Assembly (NCBI GenBank): GCA_947374535.1
Contig: CANCCJ010000102.1
Location: forward strand, 1 to 9,178
DNA length: 9,178 nucleotides
Direction: 5' to 3'
Source of the DNA: Comamonadaceae bacterium
GTDB taxonomy: Bacteria > Pseudomonadota > Gammaproteobacteria > Burkholderiales > Burkholderiaceae
The notes beneath the pieces are model-generated. The model was not told the origin of the DNA and did not search any database. It was given only the letters and a program-made list of their open reading frames with translations. Of this stretch, positions 1 through 7,618 are shown piece after piece. The position numbers and the translations under genes are program-made. Within the stretch, counting starts at the first letter, position 1; each line of letters begins with the position of its first letter.

Positions 1-23
1 AATCGAAACTTGAAAAAAGCCAT
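1..23 (-). CDS. Start of a gene downstream of folC, possibly a SPOR-domain protein (partial)
   Basis: Only the first seven codons are visible. On the minus strand an ATG at 23-21 opens a frame reading MAFFKFR and runs off the left edge. It begins 12 bases after the folC stop codon, as expected for the next gene in an operon. In many proteobacteria folC is followed by a SPOR-domain (DedD/FtsN-like) cell-division protein and then cvpA and purF. A short N-terminus rich in Phe and Lys is compatible with a betaproteobacterial SPOR protein that begins with a small cytoplasmic tail. No clear Shine-Dalgarno sequence is seen. The family assignment rests on context and seven residues, so it is tentative. 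Confidence 0.4.
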
Positions 24-35
24 GTGAATGGGGTC

Positions 36-1337
36 TCAGGAGCTCAAATGTGGGGCGTCTAGACGGGGTATGCCATTCGCCAAAATACCCCCGACCGTGA
101 AGAACGATCCGAAAACCACAATTCTATCAGCGGGGTCTGCCGCAGCCACGGCAGCGTCTAGTGCAGCTTGTGGGTCTTTATAGGTGCTGGCCTGCACGTC
201 TTGACGGGTGTTGCCGGCTTGCCAAACTTCTTGCAACTGGACAGCTTTGGCTGCGCGCTCAGTGGGCAGATCGCAAAAGTACCAGCGGTCCACCAAGGGG
301 CCCACGCGTGCCAGCATGGGGGCCACGTCTTTGTCGGCCATCGCACCAAACACGACATGGGTGGTGGGATAAAAACCCATCGCATCCAAGTTCTCAGTCA
401 GAGCGGCTACGGCATGGGCGTTGTGAGCCACATCAAACACCAAGGCGGGCTGCCCAGGCACGATTTGGAAGCGGCCCGGCAACTCGACCATGGCCAACCC
501 GTTGCGAATGGCTTGGGCGGTGACCGGCATTTCACTGCGCAAAGCTTCAAGGGCGGCCAACACGCCGCTGGCATTGACCAACTGGTTGGCCCCGCGCAAC
601 GCTGGATAGGCCAAACCGCTGTAACGGCGTCCTCGTCCGGCCCAACCCCACTGCTGCTTGTCGCCGGTGAAGTTGAAGTCGCGGCCAAACAACCACAGGT
701 CTGCACCCAGATCGCTGGCGTGGTCGATCACGCTTTGCGGGGGGACAGGGTCGCTCACGATGACGGGGCGGCCTGTGCGCATGATCCCCGCCTTCTCACG
801 GCCAATGGTTTCGCGGTCGTGGCCCAAAAAGTCCATGTGGTCCAAGTCCACGCTGGTGATGATGGCGCAGGTCGGCTCAATCACGTTGACGGCATCCAAG
901 CGCCCACCCAAACCCACTTCGAGAATGGCCACATCTATGGGTGACGCGGCCATCAAACTCAAAATAGCCAAGGTGGTGAACTCGAAGTACGTGAGTGACA
1001 CCTCATCGCCCTGCGTCCGCGCCGCTTCAACACGCGCAAAGTGCGGCAACAAATCGTCGGGCTGCACGGTCTCGCCATGCACGCGGCAGCGCTCTTGGAA
1101 ATGGACCAAATGTGGCGAGGTGTACACGCTGGGGCGGTAACCCGCCTCTAAAAAACAGGCCTCCAACATGGCGCAGGTCGAGCCCTTGCCATTGGTGCCG
1201 GCCACGGTGATAACGGGGCAATCAAACTTCAGGCCCATGCGCTCGACCACGGTGCGCACGCGCGCCAAGCACATGTCGATGTTTTTGGGGTGCAAACGCT
1301 CGCAATGCGCGAGCCAACTGTCTAGTGAATTCATCAT
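36..1337 (-). CDS. folC: Bifunctional dihydrofolate synthase / folylpolyglutamate synthase FolC
   Basis: FolC is a cytoplasmic Mur-ligase-family enzyme. It adds glutamate to dihydropteroate, and further glutamates to reduced folates, using ATP. Numbering from a GTG at 1352, the P-loop GTNGKGST lies at residues 52-59, EVGLGGRLDAVN at 145-156, DHMDFLG at 171-177 followed by EKAGI, and FDVAHN at 306-311. The C-terminal domain ends with the GSFFTVGG motif near 415-422. Length (about 433 residues) fits the family; E. coli FolC is 422. Three starts are possible: GTG at 1352 or the tandem ATGs at 1337 and 1334. I prefer the ATGs because the protein then opens MMNSLDSWLAHCERLHP, like relatives, although no strong Shine-Dalgarno supports any of them. 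The gene is divergent from the ArsC-like gene and lies 12 bases upstream of the partial gene at the left edge. All key motifs are intact. Confidence 0.96.
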   Translation of the reverse strand: MMNSLDSWLAHCERLHPKNIDMCLARVRTVVERMGLKFDCPVITVAGTNGKGSTCAMLEACFLEAGYRPSVYTSPHLVHFQERCRVHGETVQPDDLLPHFARVEAARTQGDEVSLTYFEFTTLAILSLMAASPIDVAILEVGLGGRLDAVNVIEPTCAIITSVDLDHMDFLGHDRETIGREKAGIMRTGRPVIVSDPVPPQSVIDHASDLGADLWLFGRDFNFTGDKQQWGWAGRGRRYSGLAYPALRGANQLVNASGVLAALEALRSEMPVTAQAIRNGLAMVELPGRFQIVPGQPALVFDVAHNAHAVAALTENLDAMGFYPTTHVVFGAMADKDVAPMLARVGPLVDRWYFCDLPTERAAKAVQLQEVWQAGNTRQDVQASTYKDPQAALDAAVAAADPADRIVVFGSFFTVGGILANGIPRLDAPHLSS

Positions 1338-1389
1338 TGAATTGTCGCCCACGCCTGCGGGCTACTTTGTTTACGGCATGATTCACCCC

Positions 1390-1749
1390 ATGAGCAAAGC
1401 AACCATCACCGTTTATGGCATTCCCAACTGCGACAGCGTCAAAAAAGCCCGCGTCTGGCTGACCGACCATGGCGTGGACTACGTGTTTCACGATTTCAAA
1501 AAGCAAGGTGTACCGCCCGAAGCGGTGGATCTGTGGCTCAAACATGTGAGTTGGGATGTGCTGGTCAACCGCAAAGGTACGACGTGGCGCAAGCTGGATG
1601 CAGCCTTGCAAGCCAGCGTGGTGGACAACGCCTCGGCACGCGCATTGATGTTGGCGCACGCCAGCGTGATCAAACGCCCGGTGGTGGTCCAAGGCCAAAC
1701 GGTCCTCGTGGGCGTCAACCCAGAGGCTTGGGCACGCGTTGTGGTGTGA
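1390..1749 (+). CDS. ArsC/YffB-family thiol reductase
   Basis: This 119-residue protein belongs to the ArsC family (thioredoxin fold, Spx/YffB branch). The N-terminal strand-loop YGIPNCDSVKKA carries Cys14, the only cysteine. FHDFKKQG follows at 33-40, NRKGTTWRKL at 60-69, and a KRPVVV segment at 95-100 containing the family's Arg-Pro pair. This pattern matches E. coli YffB, an orphan probably glutathione-dependent reductase, rather than a proven arsenate reductase. There are no ars neighbours such as arsB, arsR or arsH, so arsenic resistance is not supported. The start at 1390 is chosen because MSKATITVYG is the normal N-terminus. An ATG four codons upstream (1378) is possible, and neither has a clear Shine-Dalgarno. 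The gene is divergent from folC, with about 50 bases between starts, so the promoters must be packed together. Its biological substrate is unknown. Confidence 0.92.
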   Translation: MSKATITVYGIPNCDSVKKARVWLTDHGVDYVFHDFKKQGVPPEAVDLWLKHVSWDVLVNRKGTTWRKLDAALQASVVDNASARALMLAHASVIKRPVVVQGQTVLVGVNPEAWARVVV

Positions 1750-1792
1750 CTGATGCCAACGTAGGTTTTACCGCGGCTTTACAGACATCCAC

Positions 1793-1809
1793 AGTGCAAG
1801 CACTACACT
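1793..1809 (+). promoter_or_regulatory. Possible promoter -10 box with overlapping short palindrome ahead of the glycine-zipper gene
   Basis: The 89-base gap before the glycine-zipper gene contains TACACT at 1804-1809, a fair -10 hexamer. A TTTACA at 1778-1783 resembles a -35 box, but the 20-base spacer is long. The perfect palindrome AGTGC-AA-GCACT (1793-1804) overlaps the first base of the -10 box and could be an operator. The transcription start would fall near 1816, giving a leader of about 20-25 bases. These are sequence matches only, and the spacing argues for caution. Confidence 0.25.
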
Positions 1810-1826
1810 TGTAAGAAGTTCAGATT

Positions 1827-1832
1827 AAGAGG
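1827..1832 (+). promoter_or_regulatory. Ribosome binding site of the glycine-zipper gene
   Basis: AAGAGG lies six bases before the ATG at 1839. It is one of the clearer Shine-Dalgarno sequences in this window and fixes that start. Confidence 0.7.
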
Positions 1833-1838
1833 CACCCT

Positions 1839-2378
1839 ATGAAAAATACATCCATCCAAAACACCTTGCTCGCCGGTTTGATGACCGTGTTGACTTGCGT
1901 TTCCGTACAAGCCCAAGAAGTGGGCCGCGTCATTTCCAGCACGCCCATCATTCAACAAGTGGCTGTGCCCCGTCAGGTGTGTAACAACCAACAAGTGGTG
2001 ACTGAAGGCCAGAAATCTGGCGCCGGCGCTGCGATGGGCGCGATTGCGGGCGGTGCTCTTGGCAACCAAATCGGTAACGGCTCTGGCCGCGCGTTGGCCA
2101 CCATGGCCGGTATCTTTGGCGGCGCCATCATGGGCGACAAAATCGAAGGCGGCGGCGCTCCAGAAGTGCGCAACGTGCAAAACTGCAGCCAACAAATGTT
2201 CTATGAGAACCGCACCATGGCTTACAACGTGGTCTATGAATTCGCGGGCAAGCAATACACCGTGCAAATGCCTCAAGACCCAGGTCCTACCGTGCGCTTG
2301 CAAATCACACCGATGGCACCTGCGGCCAACTCAGGCTACGGCAATGTGCCGCCCACAGGCTCGGCACCTCGCTACTAA
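1839..2378 (+). CDS. Exported glycine-zipper 2TM-domain protein (YcfJ/17-kDa antigen-like)
   Basis: The 179-residue product has a typical Sec signal peptide: Lys2, a hydrophobic core at about residues 9-22, and a likely signal peptidase I cut after VQA (residue 25). Cys20 is not in a good lipobox, so it is probably not a lipoprotein. The centre, about residues 59-106, is a glycine zipper with repeated small-residue spacing (GAGAAMGAIAGGALGNQIG, then GIFGGAIMGD), the pattern of the glycine-zipper 2TM and Rickettsia 17-kDa surface antigen families. After it come one Cys (116) and a Tyr-rich, beta-prone region (VVYEFAGKQYTVQMPQDPG), with a Pro/Gly tail. Cys48 and Cys116 flank the zipper and could pair in the periplasm. 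E. coli YcfJ has a similar organisation. The protein is probably associated with the outer membrane or periplasm, and its precise function is unknown. It has its own Shine-Dalgarno and is followed by a strong terminator, so it is probably a single-gene transcript or the end of a unit with the ArsC-like gene. Confidence 0.9.
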   Translation: MKNTSIQNTLLAGLMTVLTCVSVQAQEVGRVISSTPIIQQVAVPRQVCNNQQVVTEGQKSGAGAAMGAIAGGALGNQIGNGSGRALATMAGIFGGAIMGDKIEGGGAPEVRNVQNCSQQMFYENRTMAYNVVYEFAGKQYTVQMPQDPGPTVRLQITPMAPAANSGYGNVPPTGSAPRY

Positions 2379-2414
2379 ATCAGCCTTCGCGCCTGTATGG
2401 GCGTAGATTGCAAG

Positions 2415-2439
2415 CAAAAGCCGCTCTCAGCGGCTTTTG
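2415..2439 (+). terminator. Intrinsic terminator after the glycine-zipper gene
   Basis: AAAAGCCGCT (2416-2425) and AGCGGCTTTT (2429-2438) form a perfect 10-base-pair stem with a CTC loop, extended to 11 pairs by C2415-G2439. The right arm ends in TTTT, followed by GTGGTTTTGGG. It begins 37 bases after the glycine-zipper stop and ends 55 bases before ppnP, so it should insulate the two. The A-run on the left arm means it could also act on minus-strand transcripts. Confidence 0.85.
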
Positions 2440-2454
2440 TGGTTTTGGGTCCCC

Positions 2455-2460
2455 TAAAAT
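2455..2460 (+). promoter_or_regulatory. Possible -10 box for ppnP-argG
   Basis: TAAAAT matches the sigma-70 -10 consensus at five of six positions and lies in the only space available between the terminator and ppnP. A start near 2467 would give a leader of about 28 bases. No convincing -35 hexamer is present; the -35 zone overlaps the terminator's T-run. A 10-base direct repeat, TGTGGTTTTG, occurs on both sides of this box (2438-2447 and 2462-2471). Confidence 0.35.
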
Positions 2461-2494
2461 CTGTGGTTTTGCAATTCCTACGGATACGCACACC

Positions 2495-4172
<1,678 letters not shown>

Positions 4173-4192
4173 ACACGTCTCTCGCTGAAGTT

Positions 4193-4222
4193 ACATGACG
4201 GCGTACGCTGCGCCGCTCATGT
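4193..4222. repeat. Inverted repeat 1 in the argG-murB gap
   Basis: ACATGA-CGGCG (4193-4203) pairs with CGCCG-(C)-TCATGT (4211-4222), making an 11-base-pair stem with one bulged C (4216) and a seven-base loop. It begins 20 bases after the argG stop. It lacks a T-run on either strand, so it is not a standard intrinsic terminator. It may be an mRNA 3'-end stabiliser, a Rho-related end, or part of a dispersed intergenic repeat. Confidence 0.6.
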
Positions 4223-4227
4223 CCTCC

Positions 4228-4249
4228 GGCTTTGGCCAAGGCCAAAGCC
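4228..4249. repeat. Inverted repeat 2 in the argG-murB gap
   Basis: GGCTTTGGCC (4228-4237) and GGCCAAAGCC (4240-4249) are perfect inverted arms separated only by AA. As RNA it would fold as about nine pairs with a four-base loop. It is flanked by TCCTCC and TCCCCC rather than T-runs. The near-perfect symmetry also suits a double-stranded DNA-binding or REP-like element. Confidence 0.65.
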
Positions 4250-4269
4250 TCCCCCTTGACTTTGCTCTG

Positions 4270-4304
4270 CAGCGCACACCACCATGCGCCTTCGGTGTGT
4301 GTTG
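4270..4304 (+). terminator. Inverted repeat 3 in the argG-murB gap, possible argG terminator
   Basis: CAGCGCACACC (4270-4280) pairs with GGTGTGTGTTG (4294-4304) around a 13-base loop. Two of the eleven pairs are G-U when read as plus-strand RNA (4274-4300, 4272-4302). On the minus strand these become C-A mismatches, so the fold favours the argG transcript. The right arm is T-rich and followed by TTGACTT, but there is no clean T-run, so terminator function is uncertain. It ends five bases before the murB stop codon. Confidence 0.4.
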
Positions 4305-4309
4305 TTGAC

Positions 4310-5362
4310 TTAAACCACCACAGGTTCTGGCTCAAGCCGTATACCAAAGCGCTCGTACACGCTGGTTTGAATAGCCTTGGCCAAAGTCATCACCTCGCCG
4401 CCCGTACATGGGTGTTGTGCCCCACCCACGTTGACTAGCACCAAGGCTTGCTTCTCGTAGACACCTGCGTTGCCGACGGTTTTACCTTTCCAGCCGCAAC
4501 TGTCAATCAGCCAGCCAGCGGCGAGTTTGATGCGGCCATCGTCCATCAGGTAGTGCACCACCTTGGGCTCGCGGGCGATGATGTCTTCGCATTGCTCTTC
4601 GGTGACCGTGGGGTTTTTGAAGAAGCTGCCCGCGTTGCCAATGACGGCTGGGTCTGGCAGCTTGGCGCGGCGAATGGCGCACACCCAGTCAAAGATTTGC
4701 TGTGCTGTTGGGTTGTTGATGCCGGTCTCGGCCATTTTGCGTTCGAGGTCGAGGTAGCCCAGCACGGGCTTCCAGTCTTTGCGCAACAAAAATCGCACGC
4801 GGGTGATGAGGGCTTTGCCTGCGAGACCTAAGCCATTCGGGCCACTGCTCTCATGCTTGAACACCGAGTCGCGGTAGCCAAAGGCACACTGGGCAGCATC
4901 TAAGCTGAAGGGCTGACCCGTGGTCAGGTCAATCGCATCCAGCGAATGAAAGCGGTCTTGCAATTCCACGCCGTACGCGCCAATGTTTTGCACGGGCGAT
5001 GCGCCTACGCTGCCGGGAATGAGGGCCATGTTCTCTAAGCCCGGCCAGCCGTTGTCAAGGGTCCAAGCCACCAAGTCGTGCCAGTTTTCACCTGCAGCGG
5101 CTTCGACCACCCAAGCCTTGTCAGTCTCTTCGACCAAGCGCATGCCTTTGATTTCCACCTTCAACACCAAGGGTTTCACATCACCGGTGAGCACAATGTT
5201 GCTGCCGCCACCCAACACGAACATGGCTTGGCCGCGCAAAGCCTCGTCAGCCAACACGGCCTGCACATCGGCCTCGGTTTGCACGCGCACCAGTTGCAAG
5301 GCCTTGGCTGATATGCCGAAGCTGTTGTGCACTTGAAGGGGGTAATTGGGTTCCACTAACAT
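4310..5362 (-). CDS. murB: UDP-N-acetylenolpyruvoylglucosamine reductase MurB (type I)
   Basis: MurB reduces UDP-GlcNAc-enolpyruvate to UDP-MurNAc with NADPH and FAD, the second committed step of peptidoglycan precursor synthesis in the cytoplasm. The 350 residues fit the type I enzyme (E. coli 342). The FAD-binding motif VLGGGSNIVL is at residues 49-58, GENWHDLV at 91-98, and IPGSVGASPVQNIGAYGVE at 115-133. The type I loop with YRDSVFK, which holds the substrate-contacting Tyr163, is at 163-169. GNAGSFFKNP at 242-251 carries the catalytic Ser246 that protonates the intermediate. The final LEPEP holds the conserved glutamate, probably Glu344 by comparison with E. coli Glu325. The ATG at 5362 gives the standard N-terminus (NYPLQVHNSFGI); its Shine-Dalgarno is poor. 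The gene is divergent from yajQ with only 39 bases between them and converges with argG. Confidence 0.98.
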   Translation of the reverse strand: MLVEPNYPLQVHNSFGISAKALQLVRVQTEADVQAVLADEALRGQAMFVLGGGSNIVLTGDVKPLVLKVEIKGMRLVEETDKAWVVEAAAGENWHDLVAWTLDNGWPGLENMALIPGSVGASPVQNIGAYGVELQDRFHSLDAIDLTTGQPFSLDAAQCAFGYRDSVFKHESSGPNGLGLAGKALITRVRFLLRKDWKPVLGYLDLERKMAETGINNPTAQQIFDWVCAIRRAKLPDPAVIGNAGSFFKNPTVTEEQCEDIIAREPKVVHYLMDDGRIKLAAGWLIDSCGWKGKTVGNAGVYEKQALVLVNVGGAQHPCTGGEVMTLAKAIQTSVYERFGIRLEPEPVVV

Positions 5363-5401
5363 AGGGCGATTGTCTCATTCTGATTTTGAAAGCCGATTGC
5401 C

Positions 5402-5887
5402 ATGCCTTCTTTTGACACCGTCCTCGAACCCAATTTGGTTGAAGTGAAAAACGCCGTTGAAAACACGGCCAAAGAAATCGCCACCCGCTTTGACTTCAAA
5501 GGCACCTCTGCCGCCGTTGAACTCAAAGACAAAGAGATCACCATGTTTGGTGATGCCGACTTCCAGTTGGTACAAGTCGAAGATGTGTTGCGCAACAAAC
5601 TGACCAAGCGCGAAGTAGACGTGCGTTTCCTCGACAAAGGCGACGTGCAAAAAGTCGGCGGCGACAAGGTCAAACAAGTCATCAAAATCCGCAACGGCAT
5701 TGAAACCGAAGTGTCAAAGAAGATTCAACGCTTGCTCAAAGACAGCAAAATCAAAGTGCAAGCCGCCATCCAAGGCGATGCCGTGCGCGTCAGCGGCACC
5801 AAGCGCGACGACCTGCAAGCCGCGATGGCCTTGATTCGCAAAGACATGACCGACTTGCCTCTGTCGTTCAACAACTTCCGCGATTAA
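5402..5887 (+). CDS. YajQ family nucleotide-binding protein
   Basis: This 161-residue protein is a full-length member of the YajQ (UPF0234) family. Signature stretches are the N-terminal [34 protein letters not shown] (29-41), [22 protein letters not shown] (118-139) and the C-terminal [10 protein letters not shown]. YajQ proteins have two ferredoxin-like domains and bind nucleotides or RNA. In Xanthomonas a homologue was reported to bind cyclic di-GMP and to work with a LysR-type regulator; whether that applies here cannot be read from sequence. The ATG at 5402 gives the conserved MPSFD start. The gene is divergent from murB with 39 bases between starts. Its stop codon overlaps that of convergent plsY, leaving no space for a separate terminator. 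Confidence 0.95.
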   Translation: MPSFDTVLEPNLVEVKNAVENTAKEIATRFDFKGTSAAVELKDKEITMFGDADFQLVQVEDVLRNKLTKREVDVRFLDKGDVQKVGGDKVKQVIKIRNGIETEVSKKIQRLLKDSKIKVQAAIQGDAVRVSGTKRDDLQAAMALIRKDMTDLPLSFNNFRD

Positions 5888-6525
5888 TCCGCTTCTTTTT
5901 TAGAGCCAATCTTCGTCTCTTGCCCAGACACCAAGCGCACGATGTTGTCTTTGTGGCGCATCAGCAGCAAGGCGCTCATCACGGTCACAGCCAGCAACTC
6001 TGCATCACTGGTTTGCCAGGCGATTTGGTTGCCAAACAAATAGTAGGCCGGCGCAAACAGTGATGCCGACAAGGCGGCCAGCGACGAGTAGCGAAAGAAG
6101 AACGCAACGATCAGCCACGTACCCATGGTCGCCGCGCCGAGCACGGGCTCCACGCCAAACAAAATGCCAGCCGCCGTGGCCACGCCCTTCCCACCTTTGA
6201 AGCCAAAGAACACAGGCCACAAGTGGCCCATGAAGGCCGAGATGGCCACAAGCGCCACCGCACGGTCGTCCAAACCAAAGGAAGGGCCAAACAGTTTGAC
6301 CAGTAACACGGGAAAGTAGCCCTTGAGCGCGTCAAACAACAGCGTAGCGATGGCCGCTTGTTTGTTGCCCGAGCGCAGCACATTGGTCGCGCCTGGGTTT
6401 TGGCTGCCGTAGGTCCTGGGATCATCCAAGCCCATCACGCGGCTGATGATGACCGCGAAGGACAAGGACCCCATCAAATACCCGCCCAAGGCAAGCAGCA
6501 AAACGACTGAAGAGTCAGCAAACAT
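5884..6525 (-). CDS. plsY: Acyl-phosphate:glycerol-3-phosphate acyltransferase PlsY
   Basis: PlsY is an inner-membrane enzyme that transfers an acyl group from acyl-phosphate (made by PlsX) to glycerol-3-phosphate, giving lysophosphatidic acid, the first step of phospholipid synthesis. The 213-residue protein is hydrophobic, with an opening membrane segment at about 6-28 and others between about 55 and 189. All family loop motifs are present: [11 protein letters not shown] (19-29), [10 protein letters not shown] (40-49), DALKG (66-70), [18 protein letters not shown] (100-117) and [14 protein letters not shown] (190-203). The ATG at 6525 is supported by an AAAGGA Shine-Dalgarno seven bases upstream. 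The gene follows the aldo/keto reductase gene by 12 bases, so the two are probably co-transcribed. Its TAA shares bases with the yajQ stop. Confidence 0.97.
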   Translation of the reverse strand: MFADSSVVLLLALGGYLMGSLSFAVIISRVMGLDDPRTYGSQNPGATNVLRSGNKQAAIATLLFDALKGYFPVLLVKLFGPSFGLDDRAVALVAISAFMGHLWPVFFGFKGGKGVATAAGILFGVEPVLGAATMGTWLIVAFFFRYSSLAALSASLFAPAYYLFGNQIAWQTSDAELLAVTVMSALLLMRHKDNIVRLVSGQETKIGSKKEAD

Positions 6526-6532
6526 CTATTTA

Positions 6533-6538
6533 TCCTTT
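6533..6538 (-). promoter_or_regulatory. Ribosome binding site of plsY, touching the upstream stop codon
   Basis: On the minus strand AAAGGA occupies 6538-6533, seven bases ahead of the plsY ATG. Its first base is the last base of the aldo/keto reductase TAA (6540-6538). This geometry favours ribosome hand-over from the upstream gene and fixes the plsY start. Confidence 0.7.
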
Positions 6539-7605
6539 TATTGCGCAGGATCGCGCAAGTCCCAACGAATCGCATCAATCGCCGCCAGTACATCGGGCGA
6601 CAAAGTGGTGCCCCACGCATCCAAATCCGCATCCAACTGAGCCAGCGAAGTCACGCCAATGATGGTGCTTGCCACTTGCCATTTGGTGTAACAAAACGCC
6701 AGCGCCATTTGCGTGGGCGTCATGCCGTTTTCCAATGCCAAAGCGTTGTAGCGACGGGCGGCCACCAACGATTCAGGACGGCCCCAGCGTTGCTTGCGCA
6801 CGCTTTCATAGCCGGAGATGCGCGCACCTTTGGGTGCGTCTGGGCCGGTGATACCGCTGGCGTCGTACTTGCCAGTCAACAAGCCAAAGCCCAACGGCGA
6901 ATAGGCCAGCAGCGACACATTCAAACGGTGGCAGGTTTCGTCCAAGCCATTCTCATAAGTGCGGTTGATCAAGCAATACGGGTTTTGCGTAGTGGCCACG
7001 CGTGGCAAACCATGCTGTTCGGCTAAACGCACAAACTCATGCACGCCATACGGTGTTTCGTTGGACAAGCCCACATGGCGAACCTTCCCAGCTTTCACCA
7101 ACTGCGCCAGCGCTTCGAGTTGCGCGTGAAGGGTGATCTCAGAGGTTTCTTTTTGTGGGTCGTAATACACACCACCAAAGGCCGGCACATGGCGCTCAGG
7201 CCAGTGGATTTGGTAGAGGTCAATCACATCGGTTTGCAAACGGCGCAAGCTACCTTCACACGAAGTGACAAAGTCTTGAACCGTCAAACCCGTGTGGTCT
7301 CGAATCCAAGGCATACCACGCGAAGGGCCTGCCACTTTGGTCGCCACCACCAGCTTTTGGCGTGCGCTCGGATTTTTGGCAAACCAGTTGCCAATGATGG
7401 TTTCGGTGTGACCGCAGGTTTCGGCCTTGGGCGGCACCGAATACATCTCGGCGGTGTCGATGAAGTTCACACCACGCGCCAGCGAGTGGTCGAGGATGGC
7501 GTGCGAATCGGCTTCATTGACTTGCTCGCCAAAGGTCATGGTGCCCAAGCAAATGGGGGTGACGTGCAAGTCGCTGGTACCCAGCTGAACGAGAGGAAAT
7601 GTCAT
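6538..7605 (-). CDS. tas: Aldo/keto reductase, Tas type
   Basis: This is a 355-residue NADPH-dependent aldo/keto reductase with a TIM-barrel fold. It closely resembles E. coli Tas: LGTMTFGEQ near the N-terminus, IDTAEMYSVPP, ETCGHTETIIGNWFAK, LQTDVIDLYQIHWPER, VGLSNETPYGV, TQNPYCLINR and LLAYSPLGFGLLTGKY. The catalytic tetrad is visible as Asp50, Tyr55, Lys90 and His134, counted from the chosen start. The physiological substrate is unknown; E. coli Tas was found through complementation of a tyrosine auxotroph, which does not define its reaction. The ATG at 7605 (MTFPLVQLGTSDL) is chosen because a GGAG Shine-Dalgarno (7617-7614) stands eight bases upstream. A longer reading from a TTG at 7626 would swallow that site. 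The gene lies 61 bases after the acyl-CoA synthetase and 12 bases before plsY. Confidence 0.95.
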   Translation of the reverse strand: MTFPLVQLGTSDLHVTPICLGTMTFGEQVNEADSHAILDHSLARGVNFIDTAEMYSVPPKAETCGHTETIIGNWFAKNPSARQKLVVATKVAGPSRGMPWIRDHTGLTVQDFVTSCEGSLRRLQTDVIDLYQIHWPERHVPAFGGVYYDPQKETSEITLHAQLEALAQLVKAGKVRHVGLSNETPYGVHEFVRLAEQHGLPRVATTQNPYCLINRTYENGLDETCHRLNVSLLAYSPLGFGLLTGKYDASGITGPDAPKGARISGYESVRKQRWGRPESLVAARRYNALALENGMTPTQMALAFCYTKWQVASTIIGVTSLAQLDADLDAWGTTLSPDVLAAIDAIRWDLRDPAQ

Positions 7606-7613
7606 GCGAATTA

Positions 7614-7617
7614 CTCC
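7614..7617 (-). promoter_or_regulatory. Ribosome binding site of the aldo/keto reductase gene
   Basis: GGAG on the minus strand, eight bases ahead of the ATG at 7605. It decides this start over the upstream TTG at 7626. Confidence 0.6.
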
Positions 7618-7618
7618 A

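Noticed and set aside
168..944. A 258-codon plus-strand open frame opposite folC, and similar long frames opposite murB, the aldo/keto reductase and the acyl-CoA synthetase
   Set aside because: They are shadows of real genes in a moderately GC-rich genome. They lack recognisable domains, have biased composition, and have no ribosome binding sites.
1168..1389. N-terminal extension of the ArsC-like protein back into folC
   Set aside because: The extension would overlap the divergent folC coding region by about 170 bases. It has no family similarity, while MSKATITVYG at 1390 is the normal start.
1390..1749. Arsenic resistance function
   Set aside because: No arsR, arsB, acr3 or arsH is nearby, and the motifs fit the YffB-like branch.
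2408..2494. Longer PpnP starting at TTG 2408
   Set aside because: It would translate the intrinsic terminator hairpin. The family N-terminus begins near the ATG at 2495.
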